This document shows, piece by piece, positions 47,501 through 58,300 of a DNA stretch of 64,000 nucleotides; position 1 is the stretch's first letter, and every line of letters starts with the position of its first letter. The DNA lies in contig JAQFVV010006273.1 in the NCBI GenBank assembly GCA_028023455.1, positions 3,040,001 through 3,104,000 on the forward strand, written 5' to 3'. Both the position numbers and the translations under genes were made by a program. This DNA comes from Epiperipatus broadwayi. Its lineage: Eukaryota > Onychophora > Udeonychophora > Euonychophora > Peripatidae. The notes under the pieces were generated by a model. It made no database searches, was not told the DNA's origin, and saw only the letters and a list, made by a program, of their open reading frames with translations.

Positions 47501-50249
47501 TCAGCTAAGCATAGGACCCAGTTATCATAAGCTTCCCCCTACACTTGGTCTGGCAATGAGAAAAAAATATTTGTGAATCATTTTTCTATTCTTTAACTAC
47601 ACACATTGGCAATTCTAATGCTTGTCACAAAAAAAAATTAAAAGAGTAAACAGCAATCTGTTCATTACTGTATTAAATGCTATATCATAATTTGTAGAGT
47701 AGGTTAACAAAATAATAATGTATTAGGCACCATGATCAAGTTTATTTATGCTACTCATTGCCAGAATATTTTTGCTTGAGGAAATAGAATCTATAATGAA
47801 TAGTCTCAGAAATAAATTTTGGAGAAAAGTTTCAATTAGGCAAATATAACATATTTAAGCATCTGTATTTTAGAGACCTCTCTGACTGCCTTAGATGTGA
47901 ATGAGACTTTGTAAAAATGACCTGTGTTACAGGGTCAGTCTAGGTTGCCATGTTAATAGAATCACTCATTAAAATAGTAAAAAGAATTATAAATAAATAA
48001 TGTTAATAATAATAAAATAGGAAATAAATGTTAGCCATAAAGATAAGTATTTTAATCATTTTCTATATTACCGGTAAACCAGAATGTGTAAACTCTATTT
48101 GATGTCAACTTCTCTAAATCTAAATGAAGAACAGCACTTGTAGGTAAGGGACTGTCAAAATTTAAAATTGATATAGACATTTTAGGGAAACTTATTTCCA
48201 GAGGAAAGAAGATTAATACAACAAATAGATAGCTAAGTTTGGAAGAGCAAATAAATCAGTGAATGGAGACCACATAGTGTTGAATTTTATATCTAATTTA
48301 TTATCTTCTATTCTTGGAATTCCTAGTGAGTGTCAGTCAACATTTTCTTTAGAGCATAAGCTCCAAAATTATATTTGGAGTTTAAAGAAAAAAGGCTTTT
48401 ATTCTCCTTGCAGGATAATAATTAATCAATATCATTTAAAAAAATACAACTTTACTTCTTGGAGTCTTTAATGCATATGTTAATAGGAATAGTAAAATTT
48501 GACCCAAAATTGAATGAAATATTAATATAGTAACTTAAATGGTGTGCTATTTTGCAGCACATAAATTGACTCTCAAAAATACTTCGTTTATGCAGAAAAA
48601 TCATTATAAATGGATTTCCAAATTCAAATCAGTAGAATCTAGCAGTTTAAATGTTCATAATACACAATCACTTACATAGACTGATGCTAGATTAGTATAT
48701 TTCAAGATTAAAATAATAGTTGAATTAAAAAATAGATCTTATTTTAGCCATATGTATAAAAAACATTATGTTTCTTCATTCATTAGAACTGTTTATTGCC
48801 TATGTTAAATTGCATTAGCTATTAAACACATAAAATTCATAATTTAGCTTTATGACTGTTATGTTGTTAAGCCATAGGTTTTTTTTTAAAGAAGTCTGTA
48901 TTACAAATAAAAGTAAATCTATTTTGGAGTACAGAAAAAAGATCTCAACTGGTTCTCTGAAAAATCAATTATCTGATTAAAGTGTAATTTGGAATTTTTT
49001 TTGTTTGTCAGAATAAACTGGATGTAATGCTTCATGATAATGTAACAACTAATAAAATTTAAAAATGATTAATGAATTAAAATTTCAAAAATACAGACAT
49101 TTGCTTTTTGCAATTACTTCAGATCATTTTTTGATAAGATTTTGACATGAAAAATAATTTTCAATTCCATGCAATCTATCAATGACATTCTCTTATATGA
49201 TGAAAATAATATTTTAAACATATGAAGGAATATTTTGATCATCATTTGAATAATGATATAAAAATTAAGATGATCTTTAATAATATGCCCATTTTATCTG
49301 CTAATTTAGATTTGGACTAAGATATCCAGCTTAGTAAAATTAAAACAACTCTTTACAATCTTAAAAGTAAAAAAAGCTGCAAATCCTAATAAGATATGTT
49401 AACAAGTTTTAATATATAAGCATGATATGTTAACTTCAAAATTATTGGAATTTCTTAGAAATATATTAACTCATGCAATTGTATCATCAGATCTTAAGGA
49501 TGCTTCTACTGCTTCACTTTATAAAAAGAAAAGAATTAGACAAAATTATACTACTTTATCATGGAATGTCATTGTCCACTAGACCAAATGTGCCTTTAAA
49601 GATTTTGTGAATAGATTGCTTTCAATCAGATGACTAGTGTTGTATTAGAAAATTGAAAAGCACTAAAGAATAGTTTTCTTCATGTGTCAAAGCATCAGCC
49701 GGGAAGCAAATCCGCGAATCCGAAACAACTGCTTGTAACGCAGCTGTGCTAACCACTCATCCATCAATGATTGCCAAATAAATGAATGCAACAAATTGAC
49801 TATTCACTAAGATTTATTTGCTTTACATGGCTTCTACATAATGGAATGAGAAAATATTATGACTACAGATGAAAAATTTAAGATATTTAATGTTAAAATT
49901 TACATTAAATCAGTATATTAACCCCAACAATGTTTTTCATTTCTATAACAATATCTTTAAAACAGTTTATAGTCAGCTTTTAAAGAAAGCACCAAGATGT
50001 ATCACAGATTTGACTAGTGAAATTTTTAAGATAAATCAATTGCTAACAAATACAAGAATTTATATTTTTGCTTCTGAATTTTTTGTATGCTGAAGATTGT
50101 GCCATTTTTGCCAAATCAAAAATTGAACTCCACTAATATATTTAATGTTTTGAATGTTATAAAAACTTACTCTTTCTTTTAACTGCACCTTGCTTAAGGC
50201 TTCCCATAAATCTTCATCAGTATGTTGATTAAATGGATCCAAATTATAC
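37461..50249 (-). CDS. ABC transporter subfamily C (ABCC5/11/12-like), 3' end, four exons
   Basis: The four exons are 50171-50249, 46497-46610, 40143-40307 and 37461-37598. Each has an AG acceptor and GT donor, and they join in one frame of 164 whole codons. The product is the C-terminal half of nucleotide-binding domain 2 of an MRP-type exporter, which uses ATP hydrolysis to move organic anions and conjugates across a membrane. It contains [17 protein letters not shown], the ABC signature NFSVGQRQ, Walker B with D-loop [16 protein letters not shown], the switch histidine TIAHR, and VMEFDSP...MVADAG at the end. Spacing between KER and NFSVG equals that of human ABCC5 as I recall it. The first exon begins inside an Arg codon, so more exons lie at higher coordinates, but none was found here. 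All visible catalytic residues are intact, so it is probably a working gene. Confidence 0.9.
37638..37762. repeat. hairpin MITE in the last ABCC intron
   Basis: About 125 bases. GTGGAACTATTTCCATGTAA at the left pairs with TTACATGGAAATAACTCCAC at the right, with an inner stem around GATGTTGTTAG and CTAGTAACATC. It lies 40 bases upstream of the terminal-exon acceptor. Confidence 0.75.
38262..38516. mobile_element. palindromic MITE (family B), left-truncated copy
   Basis: Starts CGTTTCACAATATATGTAAT, as at 23219, keeps the centre GATTATTCAATGTTATATAG and the full right arm, but lacks most of the left arm. It ends in a long (TA)n run (38449-38512), probably grown from the AT-rich terminus. Confidence 0.75.
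38517..40142. other. ABCC intron remainder
   Basis: No additional element with clear ends. AT-rich intronic sequence. Confidence 0.5.
40143..40307 (-). CDS. ABCC exon with Walker B, D-loop and H-loop
   Basis: Exactly 55 codons, phase 0 on both sides. [16 protein letters not shown] carries Walker B with the catalytic Glu. [12 protein letters not shown] carries the H-loop His. It ends KILVMQNGK before a GTGATA donor. Confidence 0.92.
41270..42260 (+). pseudogene. LINE reverse transcriptase relic in ABCC intron
   Basis: On the plus strand [11 protein letters not shown] (41380) corresponds to the KKGD...NYR motif that opens LINE reverse transcriptases. [20 protein letters not shown] (41787) corresponds to the catalytic YADD box, here reading FTND, and its usual continuation. 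[14 protein letters not shown] (about 42035) fits the region after it. Frames are broken throughout. It lies antisense to the ABCC gene, and a G-run (41861-41872) interrupts it. Confidence 0.6.
42955..43040 (+). repeat. possible tRNA-derived SINE relic
   Basis: Contains a B-box-like GTGTTCAAATCCCC (43008-43021), preceded about 50 bases upstream by an A-box-like stretch (ATCAGAGATAGAATGG). Too degenerate for certainty. Confidence 0.3.
43620..43905. repeat. composite palindrome with tandem 33-bp duplication
   Basis: TAGTTTCTAGCTTGTGGCTT (43691) pairs with complementary sequence ending CTAGAAACTA (43737). CTAGATAGGGATTTTATGCA (about 43764) is shared with the MITE at 22316-22459. Near the right end GGAACTACTGTATAGAGTTT plus TCTACACTTATCA occurs twice in tandem (about 43828 and 43861). 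It looks like a relative of the 22.3-kb MITE with extra copies of one end. Confidence 0.55.
44035..44135. repeat. tandem duplication, ~51-bp unit
   Basis: AATTAAACACTGACTTAAGC followed by (AT)n and AAATTTATGAAAT is repeated twice head to tail with almost no difference. Confidence 0.85.
44136..46496. other. ABCC intron; possible LTR fragment at 44690-44800
   Basis: A short GC-rich patch at 44695-44735 (ACGATTCGCGCGAAGGGGCA) stands out in AT-rich intron and is followed by AATAAA and TTATTATAAG. It might be an LTR fragment but no ends were found. The open frame at 45098-45304 is not convincing. Nothing else was seen. Confidence 0.35.
46497..46610 (-). CDS. ABCC exon with ABC signature motif
   Basis: Exactly 38 codons, phase 0 on both sides. 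It starts [16 protein letters not shown], contains [18 protein letters not shown] and ends RNNK before a GTACTA donor. Confidence 0.92.
46611..48240. other. ABCC intron without recognised element
   Basis: AT-rich, chance frames only. Confidence 0.5.
48250..50135 (+). pseudogene. RTE/jockey-like LINE reverse transcriptase relic beside ABCC exon
   Basis: Plus-strand fragments in order: [14 protein letters not shown] (about 49330) fits the I..L...K..KAPG region. [18 protein letters not shown] (about 49486) fits P..WK.A...[13 protein letters not shown] (about 49827) fits the ...LH.GM motif. [18 protein letters not shown] (about 50076) fits the catalytic YADD box, here YAED. The part before 49200 is uncertain. 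Frames are broken and a SINE sits at 49690-49785. The relic ends about 35 bases from the ABCC exon at 50171, antisense to it. Confidence 0.65.
49690..49785 (-). repeat. tRNA-derived SINE, copy 2
   Basis: On the minus strand GTGGTTAGCACAGCTGCGTT then ACAAGCAGTTG forms a tRNA-like A box and anticodon stem-loop, followed by a B-box-like GGATTTGCTTCCCGGCTGA. Same family as 29055-29150, opposite strand, inserted in the LINE relic. Confidence 0.7.
50171..50249 (-). CDS. ABCC exon with NLDPF motif
   Basis: 79 bases: one base completing the preceding codon, then 26 codons ([20 protein letters not shown] and VQLKER) and a consensus GTAAGT donor. The acceptor is TATTTTAG. NLDPF...D..LW.AL is typical of nucleotide-binding domain 2 of ABCC proteins. 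Confidence 0.9.
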
Positions 50250-50944
50250 CTAAAATATTAATATTATATATATAAAAATGTGTGGTTATGATTTTTATTT
50301 ATTGATGTTTATTATTATTTTATTTGAAAATATGAATACAGTATTTTATTTAACTTGACCTTTAGCATTTCCGCTAATTAATAAAAAATATTTAATAGAT
50401 TGAACAAGAATAAAAGAAAAAATATATTACAATTGCAATGTAAGTCTTGGCTGTCTGAGCAATTGTATTGAAACATAATGTTGAAAGAGGGTGCTAATTT
50501 TACATAGAGTGAATGTCTGTACCTTTTATTTCCTGTAAAATTAACTTTAAATATTTTTATTTTATTTAAAGGCTCATTTAGATTCATACTAACTTATTAA
50601 ATATTATAAATATCTCAAAAACTTCATTTGAAAAGCATTTTGATAGCAAAAATATGTGAAAATTTCCTTATTTCCAAAAAGAACATTTTTCAGAATTAAT
50701 TATGCTAAATAAAAGCAAATAAAATATTGTCAGAAAATATGGGTAAAATATCATTAAATAATGTTAGTATATCTTTTTAAAAAATTGCATTTAAAAAACA
50801 AATCTTATTTTCTAGCATGAAAAAATGTTAAATCGTTATAGATATTTTATAGTATTTCTTGTTGAGAACTTTTTGAAAATAAAATAAAATTTATCTTTCT
50901 CATTTCTCCAGAAATTTATTTTTTGGTAATCTGTATCGAAATTA
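50250..50944. other. ABCC intron, no further exon seen
   Basis: The frame at 50378-50587 (minus) is not an ABCC exon. No motif of the Q-loop or earlier part of the domain was found. Confidence 0.45.
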
Positions 50945-51050
50945 TTAGTTTGGTGCATCAGGAGGTCCCAGAAATTGATTCTGGAACTCACACTTCTGAC
51001 ACATGAATTCTTTTATGAACTCCTGAGCTATAGTCATACGGAGTTTTTTA
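50945..51050 (+). repeat. SINE, 5'-truncated copy
   Basis: Shares CCCAGAAATTGATTCTGG and CTCCTGAGCTATAGTCATA with the longer copy immediately downstream. The A box is missing. Confidence 0.55.
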
Positions 51051-51054
51051 TCTG

Positions 51055-51185
51055 TTTTGGTGCAGTTGGTAGAGCATTTGACTTAGAATTGAGAGATCCC
51101 AGGATTGATTCTGGCATACACAGGTTAGCCATTTGGACTTCCTATGCACTCTTGAGTGGTATAGTCACATGCCTTTTTTATGATT
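51055..51185 (+). repeat. tRNA-derived SINE, second family
   Basis: TTTTGGTGCAGTTGGTAGAG (A-box region), then ATTTGACTTAGAATTGAGAG resembling a tRNA anticodon arm, then B-box-like CCAGGATTGATTCTGG. A tail ACTCTTGAGTGGTATAGTCA is shared with the upstream partial copy. It resembles a Lys- or Ile-type tRNA head but lacks a proper acceptor stem. Confidence 0.65.
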
Positions 51186-51779
51186 CATATTTATTGTTGT
51201 TATTGCAATATATTTACTGCAAATTGTTTCATTCATTCTGAATAGAATAGAAATTTTTAAATAATTTTAAAGCCATACCTGTTGACTTTCTTAGTGAAGT
51301 GTAAAACATCCAATTCTCTCATTTTTTACTGCATATCTTTATGCTATGCATGTTTATTTCTTACATTTAATAATAGTGTAAGTAGGGAGAAAAGAAGCCA
51401 CCCAATACTGCGTCAGCACAACTGTGCAAGTTAAAATCAACATATCAGTGATTTATTCTCAAAACACAAGTTCAGAAAATAATACGGATGATACAGTTTA
51501 TGTACACAAGCATGCTATTCATGGAATGTGCTGCTTTTAAGGATGTAAAATTTTATTTAATGGGTTATTATATATTTAAAAATGTTCACATTTCAAGCAT
51601 ATTGGAATTTATAAAATATACTTTTTTATATATTTAATTGAATCACTCTTGCACTTCACTTTCTGGTACATTATGAAAAAATAGATGATATGTGTAATAT
51701 TGTTTTTATCCTTTATTTCTTTTTAAAATATTTACATTTACTATTTTTGTTTATTAGTTTTAGCCCGTAAAAATGAGCA
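51186..51779. other. AT-rich stretch without recognised gene
   Basis: No motif on either strand. Confidence 0.5.
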
Positions 51780-52720
51780 AATTTTATAAGAAATTGGTGA
51801 CCACATTTCAAGAACAACAATAAAGATTTAGAAATTTGTATTCTTTGTAAAAGGACTTTATCTCACAAAGATTCAACAACAACTGGTCTTTGCAGGCACC
51901 TCAAATTCAGGAAGAATCAAATATCAAGCCAAATAGTTACAGTGTTCAACAAGTCAAATGGCAATTTGAAAGCTCAAGCAACAACAATCAAACAATTTTA
52001 ACATTCAGAAGTAGAATTTATATCTAAATTGGCAGCAATCAATAGATTCTCATTAAATAAAAATGAACTTATAAGACAATATAACTGCAAAAGAAATCAC
52101 TCCACCATATAATCCTGACAATGTGAGACAAGTGATAATGGAATTTTATTATTATAGAAAGGAGTTAGTTCAGATCATAAGTAAAAGATATAGAAAAAAT
52201 TAACTGCATCTATTGATAGATGGATTAGCACTAAAAATAGAAGATATATTCACATATACAGAAATTCTAAGGGTACATTCAATTTTGGATTGATTCCTTC
52301 TAATACTGATGACAGCATTTAGTGTTGTTAACATAAAAATTAGACAGTTTAGGTATTTTTCTTGCAAAAGATGTTATCTCTATAATAGTTTATAGAACTA
52401 CCATTGCAAAGAAATTTGATATTTGCACACCAGCAACTATGCTATAAACACCATTTGAATTTAGTTATTTTGGTAACTTTTTACATTGAGAAGATCGAGT
52501 GATAAATTTGATGAAGATAATATTGATAGTGAAGGTGAAAATTGGTTTTCGAAATATGAATTCGATTTTGAATTTGAGCCAGTAATAAATAGTAAGCTGA
52601 AAATGCAAAATGTTATAAAAGATAGTTATAGGCATATAAAAAATTGTATAAATATTAAAAAAATTTCCTGGCATAATATTTTGTAAAAATGTGTACAAGA
52701 ATATATATAAAAAGAACTGT
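51780..52720 (+). pseudogene. hAT (ZBED-type) transposase relic
   Basis: Near the start CILCKRTLSHKDSTTTGL followed by CRHLK is a BED zinc finger (C..C......T..L..HL). About 330 bases later SIDRWISTKNRRYIHI and GTFNFGLIPS match the S.T.D.WTS..N..Y......H and F.LGL box at the start of the catalytic region. The open frame 52486-52686 (acidic, DEDNIDSEGENWF) may be the linker. Stops and frameshifts throughout. Termini were not found. Confidence 0.7.
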
Positions 52721-52988
52721 TATTGCTGTTGCATCATAAATAAAGGTGCAATACCATGAAGATTATAATCAAACATCTTTTTTTGAATTAAAAAGTATAG
52801 ACAGTGTGTAGAAAAAAGATTATGCGAATATAGCTGAAACATTATTAATTATATTAGAATCTATTTGAGTATTTGAGCTGAGAATATTCTATGTTTTTAA
52901 CTGCAAAAGCAGTTTTAAAGTTTTTGTTTTTGAAATTGAAAAAAGTTAACAATAAAGAAAAAAGTAAAAGAAGAAACAATAACATCAT

Positions 52989-53394
52989 ATTTTTATATTG
53001 GACTCTTTCCATCATTTAATATATGTGATGAATGTCTTTAGAACAGTTTAATTTTGTTTAAATATCCCAAATACATTCAACTGTTAGTAATATCACAGCA
53101 AACAGGTTAGTATATGCACCAACTGTTGTAATATCACAGCAAACAACTGTTAGTAATATTACAGCATACAGGTTAGTATATGCATATACTAACCTGTTTG
53201 CTGTGATATTACTAACAATTAGTGCATATACTAACCTGTTTGCTGTGATATTACTAACAGTTGGCACATATATTAACCTGTTTGCTGTGATATTTCTAAC
53301 AGTTGAATGCATTTGGAATATTTAAATAAAATTAAACTTTTCTAAAGACATTCAATACACATATTAGATGTTGGAAATAGTCCAATATAAAAAT
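52989..53394. repeat. 406-bp palindrome with internal ~41-bp tandem units
   Basis: Arms 52989-53182 and 53183-53394 are reverse complements centred on TATATGCATATA. Each arm contains three repeats of a unit CTGTTAGTAATATCACAGCA plus AACAGGTTAGTATATGCACC. The middle unit of the left arm is shortened. Outer arms share ATTTTTATATTGGAC and GAATGTCTTTAGAA. No loop separates the arms, so a transcript would fold into a long hairpin. Confidence 0.9.
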
Positions 53395-54519
53395 ACATCT
53401 AGAACACCATCATCACAAACCTTCAGAAAAACAATAACATCATATCTCTTTATAAGTTTTTTTTTACAAAATTCTGCTTGTGAAGAAAAATATATATTTT
53501 TTAGACTAGTCTCAAAAATACAATTTACAATTGTACTAAATAAATATTAAATATATTATTTGGTAACTATCAACAATTTTAGGCTAGTGAAAAAGATATT
53601 AATGAAATTTCTATTAATGGAAATGAGGAAACAAAAACAACTAAATTTATCCATAAGAAAAAATGTGAGAGCAGTAAAATCTGGTGTTACTAACAAATAT
53701 CAGATTATTAAACAAGAATTTCATATAATTCAAATATCAAAGGAAAAAACAACTAATTTGAAAGTTCACTTGATCACAAAAATAATCATAAAATTTTTAT
53801 TTTTTATTGTAGAAAAATAAAATTTACCTTTCTGGAAACTAGAGACAAAGATGAAAATGAAGATGTAAAAAGTGCATGCATAACCTGCATAGATTTCCAT
53901 TAATTTTAACCTGAACCTGGATGTTTATAATTTGAAAATCATTGCCCACTTTATGCGGGTGTAAACACGTATGATTTAGCAATAATTTTTTTCTCTATAT
54001 ATTGTATTTTGTATTTAAATAATAAATGAAACATATCAATTCATTATCAAAGAGTAATATTTTATTGTTACTTAATCTTTTAAACTGAATATTTATATAT
54101 TATATGAAAATTCTCAAGATTTCTTGAGAATTAACATTTTTTTCTTTTCTCAAAGAATGAAAACTATAAGAAATCTTTAACACGAATATTTTGTAATAAG
54201 TTACGTAAAATTATAAAATCAACTGCTTTTATAAATAATAAGTTGAAAATATTATTATTCAACATACATTTTCAAATTTATGTAAATAATTAATAAATTT
54301 TTGACCATTTAAAAATAGAAAATATTTTCATTGTTTTAAATAACTTTATTCAGCTTAGCACTTTCAATACTGTTAGTAAAACAGCCATAGCTTTATACAA
54401 TTAATTTCACTAAAAACTCATCTTATATGTATTTGTTTATTGTTTATAGGATTTGCAGAAAATTAAATTTGTTGTTTTATTTATATTCAAATCCATGTAA
54501 AAGATAAGGTCATTTTTTG
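53395..54519. other. AT-rich stretch without recognised gene
   Basis: The frames at 53368-53550 and 53560-53820 (plus) are Lys/Ile-rich and unrecognised. No repeat ends. Confidence 0.45.
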
Positions 54520-54860
54520 GATAGAGATATGCCAGCTCTTTTATCAATGTGTGCTTGTCTTTGGTTAAAGTCCATGCCTCATTCACCTTTTTCTGTCATC
54601 TCTCTCAGTGCATATAATGTCAGCTTTAGAGAGATAAAATTCATAGCCTGGTTGTAGTTTGTATTCCAAAAATATCAATAATTATTCACTACTTTTTTTA
54701 TCCTGTTGTATAAGTAATTGTGTTGGGCTAGTTTTGTGAACAGATTAACTCTAGTTTCTCCATAGTATACATTTAGCAATTTGAATCCTTGCATGCTATT
54801 TTATATACTACTTGATGTGCAGCCTTCCTAGATATCTTATCTTTAGAGTTGTTTAACAAC
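54520..54860 (-). pseudogene. Penelope-like element, second GIY-YIG relic
   Basis: Minus-strand reading gives AHQVVYKIACKDSNC (about 54830), matching the VVYKI.C..C start of the Penelope GIY-YIG domain. LSKADIICTERDDRKR (about 54620) follows, and after a frameshift VNEAWTLTKDKHT, matching the ...E...KR...EAW.......N family end. It contains stops. It represents a different subfamily from the relic at 21110-22060. Confidence 0.65.
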
Positions 54861-55301
54861 AATTATGATAAATTTCCAAGTGCTCTCAGATATAAGATAT
54901 AAATCCATAAAAAAAAACCTATGAAGATATTATTAGTCAATGTTTACATTCATAAAATAAATATTTTTATAATAATTCCAAATTTTTTAAGAACAAATTA
55001 CTTGTAGGAACTTTTGATTAGTAACAAACATTCAAGTTCAAAGAAATAATACTTCAGATATATTTGTTAAAGTAAATTTGTACTAGAATAGATTTGAATC
55101 ATGTCTTCCACAGATGCTTTATTTTTTATATTAGATCTGCTTACGTTTTATCTTTAATTTATTCAAAATAAATATATAACTTATTGATTAATTTTAGTAT
55201 ATTTCTTACAGTCATGTTATCACATTAACTAATTTTGTTTATATGTACTTGATTTGAAATTTTACATTAATAAATCAAATGTTAAATTAGTATATATATA
55301 T
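54861..55301. other. AT-rich stretch without recognised gene
   Basis: Nothing recognised; (TA)n just left of the LTR boundary. Confidence 0.5.
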
Positions 55302-58300
55302 TCTAACCTCCCCCCGCGCATCCTCACCCCAAAAATTATTGTTTATAACGAATATTCCGGGTTCTAGCTCATTTAACAAATAAATAAATGAAATATTCAG
55401 CATTGATTAAAATGATTACTAGCTCTAATTTCTAAAATACAAATACAGTTCAATTTTTAAAATGAATTAATAAATATTTACTATTTTCATGAGACATGGG
55501 GTGACAATATGGGGAACGAGATAGACTACATTGAGATATTATCCACACGATACTACCTCAATGTCATAAGAACACTATTCCCCCTTTTACTATATCAAAT
55601 AACTAACTCATAGTATTCTTACGACTTTCTAAGCTCTATTGACTACGATTAAAATAATAATCATATCTTAATCATTTTTATAACAAGAATCTAGTTTAAT
55701 TAAATAAAAATGAAGTAAAATAAAATAAAATAAAATAAAATCTCAGGTTCATAAATTGTATTCTAACTGATTTAAAATTACGGTAGTAAAATATGAAAAG
55801 GGAATTTTATGTCATAATCTACTACACAGCAACTAACAATAATAAAATAATAATAACAATAATAAATATAATATAATCTTATTTCTTCCTAAAAATGAAC
55901 TAAATAAATACGTACGTGGTAGTATTTTAATAATCTGACAACAGAATACGTGTGGCAACATTAGCATATAATTTAATGTAATATTGTGGCAACCGACTTA
56001 TGACCAATAAATAATATAAAATTATGATCTTTTAATTTTAACATACCAATAAATTCTCAAAATTAATATAACACTTTTATGTTTACCTTTTGTGCAAAAC
56101 TTATATGTCTGTTTCAATTATAAATGTATCGTGATTTCATGCATCTATGTGGAGAAATAACAACGCGGACACAAAACTTTAAAATAAATTTAAAACAAAG
56201 TTTATTAACAACATAAATAAATTAACAATATTTTACACTATATACATTGGATATCCCTTACTCTCCTATCTCAACTTAGTTTACTAGTTTATAAAATTGA
56301 AATCAAAATACTATTTAGTTTTCCTAGTTAAATCTTATTTTTTTAACACTTAAGAAAATACAGTATTATTACTTGATTTATTATTATGGTTAGCTTATTA
56401 CAAAATGCATTTCTTATATGATTATCACAAACACTTTTCATCCCTAATATTATTAAAATTACATTTTCTACAAAATTTTACATTCGTAATAAAATTCTAC
56501 AAAATAACAAATTTTAGTTTTATATTGGTTGTATGGAATCTTACAAAGTCAAAACATTGTTCTACATTCGGTATTAGGTTTTTTTATTGTTCATTATCCG
56601 ATGTTTATTAATCCTAATATTCTCATTCAAGCCTTACTTCGGATGATATAATTACAACTATTAACATACCATGCACAAGTATATGTTTATTATACCTTAT
56701 TGAACTATTTTCTTAATAAATATGCAATACTTATTTTCTAAATATTATTTTAACAAAAAATTCATTCAAATTTTATTATCACTTTTAAATACTTGGTTTA
56801 GATTTCTTTTCAAAAAATCTTATATTCATTTCCGAATTAATTTTACAATGTATTATATGATTCTTTCTCTCTTTATGATATTTTGGACTTTCAATTTTAA
56901 AGTTACACAATTCTATACATTCCAGCAAATAAACTATTCTTACATAAACGATAACTTATCTTCAGTTCTATTTTATTCATTATTTCTCTGAAAATATCTT
57001 TCTGACCGATGCAGATTCACAAAATAAGGATAGCGAAGATAGATGCATAGGATCAAAATATAACTAGAATATTACTCGTCATAAACCTTGACAATCATGG
57101 CACAGTGAATTAAGACACTATAGAGGAGTGACCTTTACCTGTCTACCAACCTCTATTATAGGAACGATGCTAAAGCTATTTCTTCAGCTTTATTATAACA
57201 TCAAAAAGTTTAAAGATATGCAAAAAAAAAACACTGTCCAAACTATATGTGTTCAGTCATAGGGCTTAGTTAACTATACTGAAATCACACAAAACTAAAT
57301 ATGATCCAAATCCTTTATTTTTCCTATTTCTTAAAAAAAAACATCATCTTGGTTTCCTCTCCACTAGTACTTCCAAGTCACTATCCGATCTTATTTCTCA
57401 AGATTTTTCTATACTGTACATCGACAAATACATATCTGCATTTCTAACAATAATAAAATTCATTTATTTCAAAACTATTCCACTGTTCTATAAGACAGCT
57501 TGCTTACTACTTTTCTCATATATTTAATCATATACAAACTATTTTAAAATATCTGAATACTTTATCACATGAAAGTTCAAAAGAATCACACAATTGTTCT
57601 GTCAAATTATATTATTAATATACTTTAAATAAATTATTGCATGCACATTCCGAATTACTCCTATCTCATTATATGTTAAAATGTTGTATAAAATGTGTAC
57701 ATATAATTTAAACTTTCACACTTCATTCTTAATCAATAGATGATCTAAAAAAAAAAATACATTATGCATTATAAATAAATATCAATATTACCAAACGATC
57801 TTTATCTTCTCGATCGCGTTCCGTAGGCTTCACCATCCATTTGATTCTTCTAGATATAAGACTCACATACATACACTTTATTTTTAAACAATATTTCTAA
57901 TAATTTTATCAAGCTCTTATATTTAAATCTCAATATTACTAAATTTATGTTTATATGTTTTCCCTAATCTCACATAACATTTTATATTTAAAACAAATTA
58001 GTAAAAAATATTTAAACTATATTTACTGTACTTCTTCATCAAACTTTCTTGAAAACCGTTCATATTAAAGCTAAAAAAAAATGTTTATTATTTCTTCTTC
58101 AGTCACTTCTTGTTCAATTTTAAGGCAAAACAATTATTGTTCTGTTTAATAAATATTCATAGATGACAATCCTTGGTTTTTCATAATATTTAATACAATT
58201 ATTAATTATGATATTAGTTAATCCCGTAAAGAAAACGTCTACATATTCTCTTCTAATATTTTCTGCTAAGATTTTCCCGCGCGACTTTTATGATGCATCT

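Noticed and set aside
53060-53330. CRISPR-like array of ~41-bp units
   Set aside because: The units are contiguous with no unique spacers and lie in inverted arms; this is a eukaryotic palindromic repeat.
53560-53820. 86-codon plus-strand frame
   Set aside because: Lys/Ile/Asn-rich translation typical of random AT-rich sequence; no homology recognised.
56405-56611. Duplicated 68-aa gene (also at 63694-63900)
   Set aside because: Identical because both lie in LTR copies of the same element; composition is AT-driven and no function is seen.
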